A stretch of 64,000 nt of DNA, from contig NC_084899.1 of the NCBI RefSeq assembly GCF_958979055.1, positions 25,487,501 to 25,551,500 of the forward strand, in the 5' to 3' direction. Source of the stretch: Alnus glutinosa. Taxonomy: Eukaryota > Streptophyta > Magnoliopsida > Fagales > Betulaceae. Positions 1 to 11,516 of the stretch are shown here, one piece after another. Below the pieces are notes generated by a model that saw nothing but the letters and a program-made list of their open reading frames with translations, ran no database searches and had not been told where the DNA came from. The position numbers and the translations under genes were made by a program. How positions within the stretch are numbered: the first letter of the stretch is position 1; the number at the start of each line of letters is the position of its first letter.

Positions 1-457
1 GTTGCCTCCTTGTGGCGTCGACCCACTACAAAGGACGCCGGCAGCACTGCAAAAGCCCACGTCGCCGATCTGTGCATCGTCGCCATCCACCGAGCCAGCC
101 CTGTCGCGTGTATCTGCCACCCTTTCCGGTGAAAGCGCTGACATAGATGGTAAAGGGCGAGGGGATCAGGTTGGAAACCCACCCGGGGGGGCCTTCGGAT
201 TCGAGACGCGTCCATTCTCGAAGGCCATGGACGGCCGCGAATGGAGCTCGGGAGAGGGGATAATAGCCAGCGAAAGGGAGAACAGCCGGCGTGCTGGATT
301 TCTTGGGCTGGCGAGAGGGGAGAACGGCCACGGCCACAGAGATCCGGCGACAGAGAGCCTCGGCGACCACCGGCGAGCTCCTATTGGACGACCGGCCGTC
401 CAATGATGGGGAAGAGATCTGACAACAAAGAGCCTCAGTGCTTTCTAGAAAGAACAA
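1..457. other. GC-rich segment of unknown nature
   Basis: This stretch is clearly more GC-rich than the DNA that follows, and both strands stay open in one frame for most of it (plus 2-406, minus 26-457). Neither translation shows a family I recognise; both are rich in Arg, Gly, Pro and Ser, as expected when GC-rich DNA is translated in any frame. It ends near a T-rich then A-rich run (about 469-507). It could be the edge of a gene or of a transposon lying outside the window; I assign no function. Confidence 0.3.
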
Positions 458-698
458 TGAAGTTTTCTTTTCTTTTCTTTTTTAAAGAAAAAAAAAAAAA
501 AAAAAAAGAATGACGCCAAAATGCCATATAGACTCCACCTCAATTTGTAAATCTCTATTTGTAAAGGTTTGTAAGTACCTATAGCATTTCTCTTTCTCTC
601 CTCTTCTTAATTAACCCTACTCATCTCTCCCCTCTCAACTCGACCATCACGGTAATGCAATGTACGTCGATCTTCATGACCATGGAGGGCCATGGAGG

Positions 699-702
<4 letters not shown>

Positions 703-732
<30 letters not shown>
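703..732. repeat. (GA)n microsatellite
   Basis: An uninterrupted run of about 15 GA units. Confidence 0.95.
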
Positions 733-735
<3 letters not shown>

Positions 736-2102
736 TGATGAAAAAGTTAACTGGGGTCTTGGATTAGAAATGTGTCAAAACTCAAGCCTTCAAATATATA
801 TCGGACAGCACAAGTGGTGTTTGATATGATTTCTATAAAACCAATGGTTATGGAGATAAATGCCTTATATTAACTAAATGCATGCTAATTAAGTACGTAC
901 AATTGCGAGTGGCCTAAAAAAAGAATGTATAATTGTGAGTATTAGAATTCGTCTCAAATCTTATTTTGATTTGGTTATTTATTTGAGATTTTTTTTTGGT
1001 CAATAGAAGAGTAGAAATTAGAGCCTATAAAATTTTTTGGCTTCTAATATCTAAGTGGCTTTCGCCAAGGTGGTTTTCTCTTGTATAGAGAGTTTTAGGC
1101 TAAAAACTGTCAGCATTGAAACATATTCATAGTGCGGTTGTGCTTGAAAGTTGAAAGATGTTAAATAGTACTTTTTGGAGCTAAAAAACACTTGTATGTG
1201 TAACTTGGGTGTGATTTATAGTATAATGATCAGTTTTGGGCTTATGAGTTGAGATTAAAAACCTAGGATTGAGTATAACGGGATTTGGGCTGGTTTCTAT
1301 TGCTGAGTTTTTGTGCTTGAGCTAGTGACAGTTTTTGAGATTTGACCTAGTGTACGTACTTATAATCAATATTGGTGATAATGGATTTTTTTAGTTGTTG
1401 TTTTTTTTTATTATGTTGTATGTGTAGATGTTTCTAATTTACTACTTGTATGGTTAAACTTTTATCAATCCTAACTTCCAACTTATTTGTACAAAAGTTT
1501 CCACTATATATATTAATTACAACAAACTGATATATATATATATTAGATTAACGTGTTGGCACAACAGTATGCTAACATTAGGTTTTGTTTTGCTTCTTTT
1601 AAAAATAAATAAATAAATATCGCTAAGAGAGAGTGGACTACTCATATTCTCATATCCTCGATCTATAGGAATGGGGTTCATTATCATGCCATCAATATCA
1701 TTCCTTTGTGTAACTTGCTCTATTAATTAGAAGATCTAGATTTTATAGGTCAAAAAATGGCAATATGAATTTGATAGTTGATCCTAAATGTATATACTTG
1801 GGATTCAAGACTGATTTGATTAATTTTGTTAAATAATCATCTATCTCAAAGCTTAAATTGATAAGAAAGAGTGAATACAATAATTTAATTAATATTTTAA
1901 TGTACATTCTCATATACGATGGAGTGACTTTTAATCTAATACTATATTAAATCATTGTTTATTTTAAAAGCTTAAACTAATTGTAAATAATGAATTTAAT
2001 TAAGCATTTCATTAATAATACTTTAACAAATTTAATACAGAAAAGAAAAAAGAAAAATGTGTCTTTGGTTGATAGAAGAGGAGGGTTTATCAAGGAAGAT
2101 GG

Positions 2103-2104
<2 letters not shown>

Positions 2105-2139
<35 letters not shown>
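2105..2139. repeat. (TA)n microsatellite
   Basis: An uninterrupted TA run of about 35 bp. Confidence 0.95.
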
Positions 2140-2141
<2 letters not shown>

Positions 2142-2731
2142 GGAAATGAACATCCGAGCTTCTTGGATGAAAATGAAATATATGCTATACAGTACGAGCT
2201 TCTTGGACGGTTGAAAGGGCGATTTCTAGAGGGATCGATCACGAAATTGAACATCCGCCATCAAATATCGATTCTTTCTTTTGTTCTCTCTCTCTTTTGG
2301 ATTAAAAAAAGGTAAGAATCAATCCATTTTTCTAAAAGGGCTGAATTTAGATGACTAGAATTTGACCTATTCCCTAAAAAGTCAATTCATATGAACCAAT
2401 TAATCTGGTTTGAAGAAGTAGAAGCGGTGCCTATTAGCCATACAAGATAAGTCAGTCCTAAGCTATCCCTGACCTACTCCCGCCCAAGACTCAGATATCA
2501 ACACACTGGTGGACTCAGACATGCTGAAGCGCGCGCATCATATATATATATATACATGGGGAATTAGGGATATAGAATTATAGATCATAACCCTCACCAG
2601 ATGGCATCCTCATCCTCATGTTATCATTCTCATGCTCACATATCGATCTGATATCTACACTACATACAGGCATGCATGCAGTCATGCATACATGCATGAG
2701 TCAGCGTTAGTACTTCCCTGATGGTGGATGA

Positions 2732-2734
<3 letters not shown>

Positions 2735-2777
<43 letters not shown>
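2735..2777. repeat. (GA)n microsatellite
   Basis: An uninterrupted run of about 21 GA units, the longest GA run in this part of the window. Confidence 0.95.
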
Positions 2778-2778
<1 letters not shown>

Positions 2779-3809
2779 GACACTACTGTCAAATGCATTT
2801 AAAGGCAAAGTCATCATTGCACAGGTACGTCATCATTGTCAGGCAATTGCAATATGTTTTTCTGGGATTATTTTGACTACGTTTTGATTTTGAATGAGAT
2901 TGTGAGTGACATTTAAGAATTGAGATTTCATGGTGATCTCATTAATTATAAACTTAAAAGCAGTGGTATATATGCCCTTTTGGTCACATTTCCGCCCCTC
3001 CCATCTTTTCTTACATTGGATTTTGAGTTTTTAAGCATTACAGTGAGAGCATTAAATGGCCTTGACATTTCCTCTGCAGCGGCCTTTCATACTTCTGGCA
3101 GAGAGAGAGAGAGAGGAGGAGGAAGGGCTGCCAAGTTAATTTCCCACCCACCATGCAATCCGCGGCCAGTCTCTCTTGTCTTATTCCGTTGTCTTCTGTT
3201 TTCTTTTGGAAACGCCTCATGCTTAACAGTCTCCATGACATCCAAACTAACTCAGCACAAGCATTTAATGTCCATCGATGGCATATATAGCAATATATGC
3301 AGTGTGAATCATTCCTTTTGCTGCATCTGTCCAATCAATGAGAATACCAAGCATGGACTGGCCCTGCTATGCATCCAAATTATTAAGGAGCAGGTCTACC
3401 CATGCCATGTCCTTTTTTCTTTTGCTCACGCAACTTTGGTGTAGATGGACAAATGCATGCATGAAAAGAATAGAATAGTGAATTATTAATTTTAAAATTA
3501 GTAAAAAATGAGGATGTGATATAAAGTTAAAGAAAAATTATATAGAAAGATAAAAAGTTTTGTATTGTAGCGATTTTTTTTATTTGAATAGTAATAAAAA
3601 AAATTATTAATGTGATATAAAAAGTAAAAGAAATGAGAATGTTTTGAAGTTGATCGTTATTGAAAGATGTAAAAATAAAATTAAAAAAATTGTAAACAGT
3701 AACATTCACTATTCTGTAATGTAACCTAGCTTGCCAAACATGACCATTTAGTCACATTATAGCAAGAAAAATGCAACCATTTAACTTGCTCTCTAAAAAC
3801 TTCAATACA

Positions 3810-4475
3810 TTTTCCTGAGTTTTGGTACAATTTTAATTTACTAGCTCTTTGGGTTTTTAAAATCTCATTTCACTTTTTAGGTTTTTCACTTCACTCAATC
3901 CATCCAAAATGATGAAATAGGTGGCATTAACTTCGTTAATGCAATATAAGCCGTTTTACCACCTGATTACATGCCACATGTTAAAAATTAATTTTTTTCA
4001 TTATAGCAAAAAATAAAAACCAAAAAAGAAAAACAAATAGATGGGGTGGAGGGGGGGCGGAAATCTCCAACTGTGGAGGTGGATCCACCCTTCTTGGGTG
4101 TGATTAATTGCACGAAGAACACAACCTCCTCTTCTGTTTAGATGGTCGTGCGAGAGGGGGCTCATGCGGCCACCCAAAGCCCTTCCCTTTGGGTGACCAC
4201 CCCTTTAAGGGCTGAGGGGTGATTCTACTCTATATGTGTGTTTTTTTTTTTTTTTAATTAATTTTTTACATTTTTGAATATAATTAAATTGCTATTAATA
4301 TTTTTTAGCATGTGCCGTGTGAAGTGGCAAAATTCCTTACACCCCGTTAATGTCAGCTAGTCAGTTTTGGATAGAATGTAAAACGAAAAATGCGAAAAAC
4401 ATAAGAATTTGAAATGCGATTTTAAAAATACAAGGAGTAGATTGAAATCATGCTCAGGGAATTATGTTGAAAATT
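3810..4475. mobile_element. MITE-like foldback element with long imperfect inverted repeats
   Basis: The left arm (about 3815-3915; ends in a sequence like TCCATCCAAAATGATG) and the reverse complement of the right arm (about 4365-4470; reads CATTCTATCCAAAACTGA) are diverged copies of each other over roughly 100 bp. Shared pieces include CCTGAG, TTTTTAAAAT and CATTTCA. The GC-richer middle (about 4040-4230) has no open reading frame of note. Long imperfect arms without a transposase fit a non-autonomous DNA transposon. Superfamily and target duplication were not determined. Confidence 0.55.
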
Positions 4476-5297
4476 CCCACAAAAAAACAAAAAAAAACTC
4501 AAAATTCATCAAAACAATGAAGCTAGGAATATTCAAGTTTTCTCAATAGCTAGCGCGCATCAAAAAGACTATTGAAGTGGCCGGGCAAGAACAAGATGGT
4601 ACAAAAATTGTTCAAGAACAAGCTGATCTGCGACAAATATAAGAAAGCAACCCAACTTGACTCCAATTTTGCAAGTTGATTTTCCAAATCCAGTTATCAT
4701 GGGTGGCTAAAATTCATCTTCCTCCAAATAATCAATCTCTTGCTCATAGCAACAACACTACCATTTTCTATTCTGTATTTTTTTTTGTGGTTAGTTGTCT
4801 CCCTGGTTGTGTTCAAGTTATTCCTATGCTGGAGACTGTTTTGTGCTGACAGTGTTATCCCCCTCTTTACCGACTATTGATGGTCGTGTTTGTTACTCTC
4901 AACCGATTACTGATGGACGTGTTGTTAACTTGCATGGGTTAAGATAGGATTGAAGGGTATTTCGAGAGTTATGCCCATGTTTGTGTTCCCTGCATTGGGA
5001 CCCGGATAAGGTTAAAGGGTTTCGAGACGGTCATGCCCCTTTCCGCCCCCTACAAGTCCGTAGTTTGTTCCATTTTCAAAACTTTGCCTACTTTAACAGC
5101 CTTTATTGGCTGACACTGTTCTTTTGATGAGCCATGTCATTCATTATACCAATTCCTAACTGATCTAAGGATGGCTCTATTGCCTTTTTTTTGTTGTTGT
5201 AATTTTCTCATTTTCCACCTTCCTTGAATTTAAAAAAAGAAGAAGAAGAAGAAAAAAAAGCGATAGGATCGATCCTTCCGAGAAAGAAGAGAAAGAG
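4476..5297 (+). other. Probable retroposon tail (repeat family also at 53965-54090)
   Basis: No intact gene. A block at about 4940-5045 (GATTGAAGGGTATTTCGAG, then a second similar phrase about 65 bp on) recurs in the same orientation at about 53968-54085, so this is a dispersed repeat. The stretch ends in A-rich sequence and GAA units near 5230-5260, as a retroposed sequence would. Its start and family are unclear. Confidence 0.35.
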
Positions 5298-5677
5298 TGA
5301 TAGGATCCCTATATATAATATTCCCATAAAATTTTTCCAATGTTCTCCATAACATGATAATTGCATATTTTTGCAATCTCTCTATTTTTAGGAATTAATT
5401 GTTATTTAATATTAGTGTGATTGCAATCTTCTCATTAGAAGGTAATTTTATCATAATTATTTTTCTAGAATAAGTTGCAGTCCTCTCTCTGTAAAATGAT
5501 GTAGATGTTGTGTGTAAATTTATCATGGAAAACATCGATTGTTTTATGCAACATTCGGAGGTTGATCCCTCTTGAAATGATCAATTAAAAGTTCGATTCC
5601 CTCGAAACGATTGATCTATCCTTTTGTTTTACTTATTTCCTATTATTTTACTAATAGAAACTCTCAAGTTCCTATCA
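5298..5677 (+). repeat. 5' LTR of the gypsy-type relic
   Basis: Starts TGATAGGATC and ends CCTATCA, immediately before the primer-binding-like site at 5680-5693. Confidence 0.75.
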
Positions 5678-5828
5678 TTTGGTATCATAGCGGTCTAATT
5701 TTCATGGACTTTCATTTCCCTTATTTTCCCATTAAACCCATTAGAAAGAGAGAGATCGAGAGCCTTTTACTCCAGTTCATAAAACTCCTATCATACACTT
5801 AATGCAAAAAGATCTCAAGGAATGAACA

Positions 5829-6160
5829 ACAAAAGGCTTATGTTGGCATTGTGACAAGAGATGGCAAATGGGACATCAATGTAAACAGGCCAGGGTGGAC
5901 TACCGGTGATTGAATTGAACCTGTAAAAGGTGATACTAAATTTTTTGAGGAAAGTGAGGAATCTGATACGGTATACATGCAATCTAACGACAACAATGAT
6001 TAGGTATGCTTATTGTACATGCTTTAGCCGGTTATATATTCCAACTCTCAAATTATGCAAGTAAGTGGTTTTATCAAGTCTCAGCTAGAGGCTAGGCGGT
6101 CTTGATTGATATGGGCAGTACTTAGGAATTTTATGAATATCGATATCACCAAATGACTTT
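5829..6160 (+). pseudogene. Gag zinc-knuckle and protease remnant
   Basis: One frame from about 5832 reads a CCHC-like knuckle (CWHCDKRWQMGHQC), typical of the nucleocapsid part of gypsy Gag. Further on, at about 6090-6135, the phrase VLIDMGST followed by a stop resembles the aspartic protease signature (usually D-S/T-G), here with Met at the middle position. Several stops and frame changes separate the two. No reverse transcriptase, RNase H or integrase was found before the second LTR. Only a non-functional relic is supported. Confidence 0.65.
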
Positions 6161-6885
6161 CACTTTTAGTAGAATCTCGTAATAAGCTTGAGGTAACACT
6201 TGTAGATGGAAGAATCATGAATTGCGAAGGTATCTGTTTAAAGTGAAGTTAACTATGCAAAGTCAATAATTCAGGACGGGCCTCTTTTTATTACTCCTGA
6301 AAAATTAGGAAGAGTTCTTTTGGGTATCGAATGGTTGCGAACTTTGGAAGATATTTACTAGAACTTTTCAAAATTGACTATGGGATTTAAGTTGAACAAT
6401 ACAAAGGTGTTACACACCCGTAACTTCTAAGGCATTTTCTTGATAAAACTTGTAAAATAATCAACAATGAAATTCAACAGAAACACTGAATTGCATTGAT
6501 AATGAAGAAATGATTTGTTTACAAGCTAAAGTACTGATCTAATTCGAGGAAGATCGGCCTCCCAATTATCAATTAAACTAAACTAAAGAACTAACACAAC
6601 AATTCTTCTTCAATACTCAATTACACTGAAATAGGGCTATTTATAGAAACCCAATTGCTTAACAGAATTACAACTACATAAAGCTCATAACCGAAATGCC
6701 CAACTCCCATCAACTGCTTGCCACGTACACCCTTATATGTATACATGTGACAAAGGTGACTATCAAGGGGATCGAAGCGTGATAATCGTAAGAAGAACCG
6801 CGATTGAGATGGCAAATTTACAAATAGAAGATTTTATTAATAATTAACCTAGAGTAGTACAATGTTGTTTTGAAGAGTGGGGAGA

Positions 6886-7191
6886 TGATAGGATCTCCAT
6901 AATATTCTCCCATAATCATAATAATTGCATATCATTAATTAGTAGGAAATTATGTAATAATTATTTTTCTAGAATAAGCTGCAATCCTCTAGCTATAAAA
7001 TGATGTAGAATTGTAGATGTTATATGGTAAATTATCAAGGAAAACATTAATTGCTTAATGCAATATATATTCGGAGGCCGATCCCTCGAAATGATCAACT
7101 AGATGTTCGATCCCCTCGAAACGATTAATTTATCATTTTATTTTCCTTATTTCCTGTTTTTAAAATCGATAGAAACCTAAGGCTCCTATCG
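6886..7191 (+). repeat. 3' LTR of the gypsy-type relic
   Basis: Starts TGATAGGATC after a purine-rich tract and ends CTCCTATC. It is shorter than its partner and diverged from it, so the insertion is old. Confidence 0.7.
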
Positions 7192-7478
7192 GAGAGCGAG
7201 ATTGTTGTTGTGAACTGAATTTTCACAATGATGTGGGTGGGTGCTTTAATTTGGAGAGGGAATGAGGGATGAAGAATTGAGAGCGACAAAAAGTCCACCT
7301 CAATAAGTACGGACCCAAAAAATTAAAAGCTTAACAATCATGTGAATTATAGGGCTCAACTCATCACATGCACATACACACATATATATGAATTTAACAA
7401 TTTAGTTAAGAACTCATTTCATCTTTTTATTTAGAATATTGAGTATGAACCCAATATTTACTCTTAAGTTGATTAATT

Positions 7479-8461
7479 TGATAAGGAAGTGGCCTCCCTC
7501 CTCCTGGTTTTGTTTTTCCTCTTAGCCCTTCTAGGGCTATAGAGGTTTTTGTTTCCTCCCTGGGTTGTTCTAGTGGAGATTAGAGTCTCCCAGCCACTAG
7601 GGCTGTGAAGTTTTGTCCCCCCCGGACTAGATTCGATAGTGGTTTTAATCCTCCTAGCCCTTTTGGACTATGAAGGTTTGTTTTCTTTCTTTGTATTTTT
7701 TAGTTTTCTTTGTTTGTTTGGTAGGAAATCACTAAACAAAGGTTGCAAAGGAGGAGAGTCTGTCGTTCGTGTCGCCGGAGGGAAGATTTGGTAGTGATTC
7801 AATTTCTCAATATTCTTTGGGGCCAGATCTGCTTAGATTCGACGTTCTATATATAGTCGACACGCGCCCTCCAGCCTTTTTTGCCGCCTTCCCCTGATCC
7901 ATTTGCCTCCTTCTTTGGCCAAGACGCTCATCGGTGATCGGAGCGTGGTCTTCACGCGATGGGGAGTTTCCACCACTTTGGCCACGCGTGAGGGCTACGC
8001 CCGTATTTTTTTGCTGTTTTTGGTGGTAGTCGAGGACTTTTGGTGATCATCCGTTGCAGGGGTTCTTTTGACGACGGTGCGTGTATTTCACGCGCCGTCG
8101 CCGATGGCATTTTCTTCCGGTGGCTGTTTCTGTTTGGTGTTTCCTGTTGACAGATTGTATTTGATAGGTTGCTCTATGTTAGATTATCCTAGTCATTGCT
8201 TTTTTAGTACAGATTGTTTGTGACCGACTCCATAGTACAATTAGTGGTTTCTATGTTAACGCATATGCACATTTCTGTTGGCTATGACTATTTGTAACAA
8301 CTCTTGGTATAATCTGTGTTTTCTGGGGTAACTGTAATGAGTTCTTATAGATTTGGATCCCTGTATTGGTATGAGTTTGTCTCAGTCTTGTATTAGTTTA
8401 ATTGTAACTTTGTTACCCTTTGGGATTTATTAAGGAAATATATACATTTTGCCTTCAAAAA
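7479..8461 (+). mobile_element. Non-LTR retroposon insertion with 13-bp target duplication
   Basis: AAGTTGATTAATT occurs at 7466-7478 and again at 8462-8474. The DNA between ends in TTGCCTTCAAAAAAA, a short A tail at the 3' side. That is the signature of LINE-type target-primed insertion. No protein domain is recognisable inside. A phrase like TAGCCCTTCTAGGGCTAT recurs in varied form about three times between 7525 and 7675, so the 5' part is internally repetitive. It could be a 5'-truncated LINE, a SINE relative or a processed transcript. Confidence 0.7.
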
Positions 8462-8474
8462 AAGTTGATTAATT

Positions 8475-10877
8475 CCATATGAATTCAATGACAATAGGCT
8501 ACTTTTATATATATTTATATATACACACATTTTTTCATTATAGTATGTAAAATAAGAATTATTTTGTATACTTAATTACTTCATTTTTAAAATCATATTT
8601 ATTTATTTTTGTTTGACAAAAAAGGAATAAATACAAGATATCAATTTTCTACTGGCTTTTTAGTAAAGTTTTGTCTTTTTTATATTTTATATATTATATA
8701 TTATATATATATAATATATACTATTTTTTTTATAGAACAAATATAAGATCTTTAATCCAAATTAATGAGGTGTTGAAACTCAGTATATATTATGTTGCTC
8801 GATTACATTACTAATTTTTTGGTGATTTTCTATGTTGCTCTTTTACATTGTTAATGTTGAATTATTTACTCAACTTGTCAAATACCTATAAGTATTTAAT
8901 TTTCTTCAATTCTTGTTTTGTTATTTGTTTTGTGTAATTTTCATCATTTTCAAAAAAGTCAAATCTGAATCATGCACACACATACATACATATGCCTTGT
9001 GGTTTTTGCACGTACTCTCTGACCCATAGTTTAACTGTGGTTGCAATATACGAAATGTAAACGATCATGAAAAATAAAATATTACAAAAAAGTAAAAGAA
9101 AAAAAGTTGCGGAATTAACAGATCAACTTAAATCCTTCGTTTAAGTAAAATGCTCTGATTTTCTGTTTGTATCAAAAGCCCCCCAACAGTTTGCTTATAA
9201 AGGAGTATTAATTAAAGCTCTTTCCTTTTGTATTTAAGGCATTTAATTAATTAGTCTTTGTTGAAAATTGAAAAACAGCAAATTAAAATCGAAAATATTG
9301 AGGTTGGATATTAAAAATAATGAAAGGCTTTTAATTAAGAAAAGTTTTCTTAAGCAAGTTAATTTATCAGTTTTAATTCTTTTTTTTTTCTTAACGTCCT
9401 CATATATTCCAACCGATTAAATTTTAGGGATTACGTAGGTTTGTCTATTTCTTAATAATTAAAAAGGTCTGGTGATCATCATCTTGGCACAAAGCGATGC
9501 AAGGTTCATCATGTAAAAGCCCTCATGAGCTAGCACAATATTCCGTGCTTCAACTAATTGCAAATAATATTATAGTTGTCTGTGCATTTGACTGTGCAGA
9601 TTAGAAAAGTTCAAAGGAGTAGAAACAAAACCAGACCACCGTGCCTGTCATGGCACTTTTTAAGAGGAAAACTCCAGGAACTATTTCGGAGTTACTGTGA
9701 AACTCGAAGAGCAAGTACAGTTTTGGCTAATAACAAATGAGAAAATAGTTGATTATAATATAGATCATAAAAAGTAAAGACTGAAGAGGCATGAGCTAGA
9801 TATGACAAAATTGTCTATAAAAAGGGTATCAATAATTAAGATAAAATCCCAAACACTCTCTTTCTCTCTCTTAATTAGCTCGCTCGCAATGCTGAGTCGT
9901 CCAATTCAAAGTTCAATCCCTGAAAATGAACCCAAAAGAAAAAGAAAAGTTAATAATAATAGAATTGGGTTAATTTATACATAAGGTAATTATATAATTA
10001 ATATCCTAATGACTGCACAAAAGGGATGTCGAGTTTCAATTGCATGAGACACTGAAATGGCAGTGACTATGTCACGCAACCGTGCGCATTGTAGGCTGTA
10101 TCATAAGAAAAAAGTCTGTAGACTCTGGAGTCAGGACACTGAACCACACAGTGTCAACTGTGGGCAATAAACTACTCATGCGCGGATATATTATTTCAGA
10201 GCCATTTAATTCCTTTTTGCAATATTATACTTGGTTGCTAGGGTTTTTGGTCAACACCTCAACAGTGGGATATGTGTCTTGATTGTTTTTTTTTTTTTTT
10301 TTTTTTTTAGAGAGTGCCGGTCAATCCTGTTGTATTATGATATCATCACAAGATTTCTATGGTACATAAAAGTCACTAAATTCTCTTTTATTTGTGAAAA
10401 TTCGAGTTAATATGTTTTGAAGCTTTTCTACAAGAAAAAGATTTGAAACAATTAAGTAGTACTGACTCAACGCACCCCCATTCTCCTTGTATGTTAAAAT
10501 TATAGATCGCATACGTATTTGGATTAAAAAAATAACAAAATATTGGAACCCTAATTTCAGCAATAAAAAAATTATTATAATCCAGCACCTCATTTCTGCC
10601 CTACAATCTACATTAGCATGATCAGATGGTCACCGATGAAATAATTTAATCAAAACATTCCCAGAGCAGCAAGATAATTAATATAGTAATAATAATAATA
10701 TGATGACAATAATAACAATAATATAATTAGTATTATTCGTATTATTATTGAACAATAGCAGAAATAATGATAATGATAATTATGACAGCTCTTAATTATC
10801 ATGATTATACTTAAGAGTTTGGAGATGTACCTGTGACGGCTTGGGGCAAGTTTGTGATCCATGGAAGGGAAGAAACC
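8475..10877. other. AT-rich intergenic DNA downstream of the AS2-like gene
   Basis: No gene or transposon end recognised. It holds short TA-rich stretches near 8690-8725, a T run at about 10286-10308 and an AAT-rich tract at 10680-10760. The last few hundred bases should contain the 3' UTR of the minus-strand AS2-like gene; its polyadenylation site was not placed. Confidence 0.45.
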
Positions 10878-11516
10878 CTAAGAGGGGTCAATGGTACGGC
10901 GGTCGTCCCCAGCAGCGGCCCTAGATTGCTGAAACTGACTGAGTTGCCCTATGCTTGCCGAGACATTCATGGCCAAAAGGCTTGCATCATAGTTGTTCCC
11001 CGTATCAAAGCTCCTGATTATCTGCTGCTGATCCCTGGGAAAGAACTGGTGATGGTAGTGGTGATGGTCCCGGCCGCCGCCAATCAGATTAATCCCCAAG
11101 TTTTGCTGGTGATTGTGATTGGTGGCCGTTGCGGCAGCAGCGGCGGCGGCAATTAGGCCGTGGCTTGTGATGCCCAAGTTCTGGTATTTAGAGAGTTCAG
11201 ATTTGGCGCAACTGAGGTCCATCTGAAGTTGGCGAAGTTGGTGTTGGAGGAGAGAGATGACTCCCACGCAACCGTAGACGGGGTCACGGAGACGCATGTC
11301 AGCCTCATAGGCGAGAGAATTCACGGCGTCCTCGCGCTGGTGGGGGTGCAACTCGTTCAGAAGCTTCGTCACGTTGCTTGCCCCAAACACTTTGTGCACG
11401 TTTGCAAATTTTTGGGGTTGGTCCGGTGGGAAATATGGTGCAAAAACGCACTCCGGCTGGCATTTGCGCCTCAGAAACTTGCACGCTGCACATGGGGAAT
11501 TTGATGACGATGCCAT
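10878..11516 (-). CDS. AS2: LOB-domain transcription factor, AS2/LBD6 type
   Basis: A 212-residue nuclear DNA-binding protein. The LOB domain covers about residues 8-108. It has the C block CX2CX6CX3C (Cys 9, 12, 19, 23), the GAS block (FGASNVTKLL) and the C-terminal leucine-zipper-like helix around VGVISLLQHQL. The start MASSSNSPCAACKFLRR, the LRQLQMDLSCAKSELSKYQ segment and the C-terminal AAAGDDRRTIDPS match what I remember of Arabidopsis AS2, which partners AS1 to repress class I KNOX genes and set leaf polarity. A poly-Ala run (about 108-116) and a His-rich stretch (about 133-143) lie between. The coding region is one exon. The ATG at 11516 is chosen over the in-frame ATG at 11537 because a splice acceptor (TTTGCAG) ends at 11532, so the earlier ATG is intronic. 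Coding is intact. Confidence 0.95.
   Translation of the reverse strand: MASSSNSPCAACKFLRRKCQPECVFAPYFPPDQPQKFANVHKVFGASNVTKLLNELHPHQREDAVNSLAYEADMRLRDPVYGCVGVISLLQHQLRQLQMDLSCAKSELSKYQNLGITSHGLIAAAAAAATATNHNHQQNLGINLIGGGRDHHHYHHQFFPRDQQQIIRSFDTGNNYDASLLAMNVSASIGQLSQFQQSRAAAGDDRRTIDPS

Larger units (their letters stand above)
458..3809. other. AT-rich intergenic DNA, no gene seen
   Basis: No conserved coding sequence, RNA gene or transposon end was recognised. The stretch holds several microsatellites (listed separately) and GCATGC/ATGCAT-rich sequence around 2668-2700. The open frame at 2920-3444 crosses a GA run and has no recognisable domain, so it is not called a gene. Confidence 0.5.
5298..7191 (+). 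mobile_element. Degenerate Ty3/gypsy-type LTR retrotransposon, internally deleted
   Basis: Two related LTRs lie at 5298-5677 and 6886-7191. Both begin TGATAGGATC and share the phrases TTATTTTTCTAGAATAAG and CCCTCGAAACGATT. The first LTR ends CCTATCA and is followed two bases later by a primer-binding-like site (TGGTATCATAGCGG, near the initiator tRNA-Met site). The second is preceded by a purine tract (GAAGAGTGGGGAGA). The flanks AAGAG and GAGAG could be a decayed 5-bp target duplication. The internal region is only about 1.2 kb and keeps just a gag/protease remnant. Confidence 0.8.

Noticed and set aside
2..457. Overlapping open frames on both strands at the left edge
   Set aside because: Both translations have low complexity typical of GC-rich DNA and no recognisable domain; with the window cut at base 1 a gene cannot be supported.
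2920..3444. 174-codon open frame
   Set aside because: It runs through a GA microsatellite, is overlapped by an open frame on the other strand and shows no family resemblance.
10650..10862. Tyr/Ile-rich frame
   Set aside because: Translation of an AAT/ATT microsatellite region downstream of the AS2-like gene.
11160..11504. Plus-strand frames across the AS2-like gene
   Set aside because: Mirror frames of the conserved LOB-domain coding sequence; no independent support.
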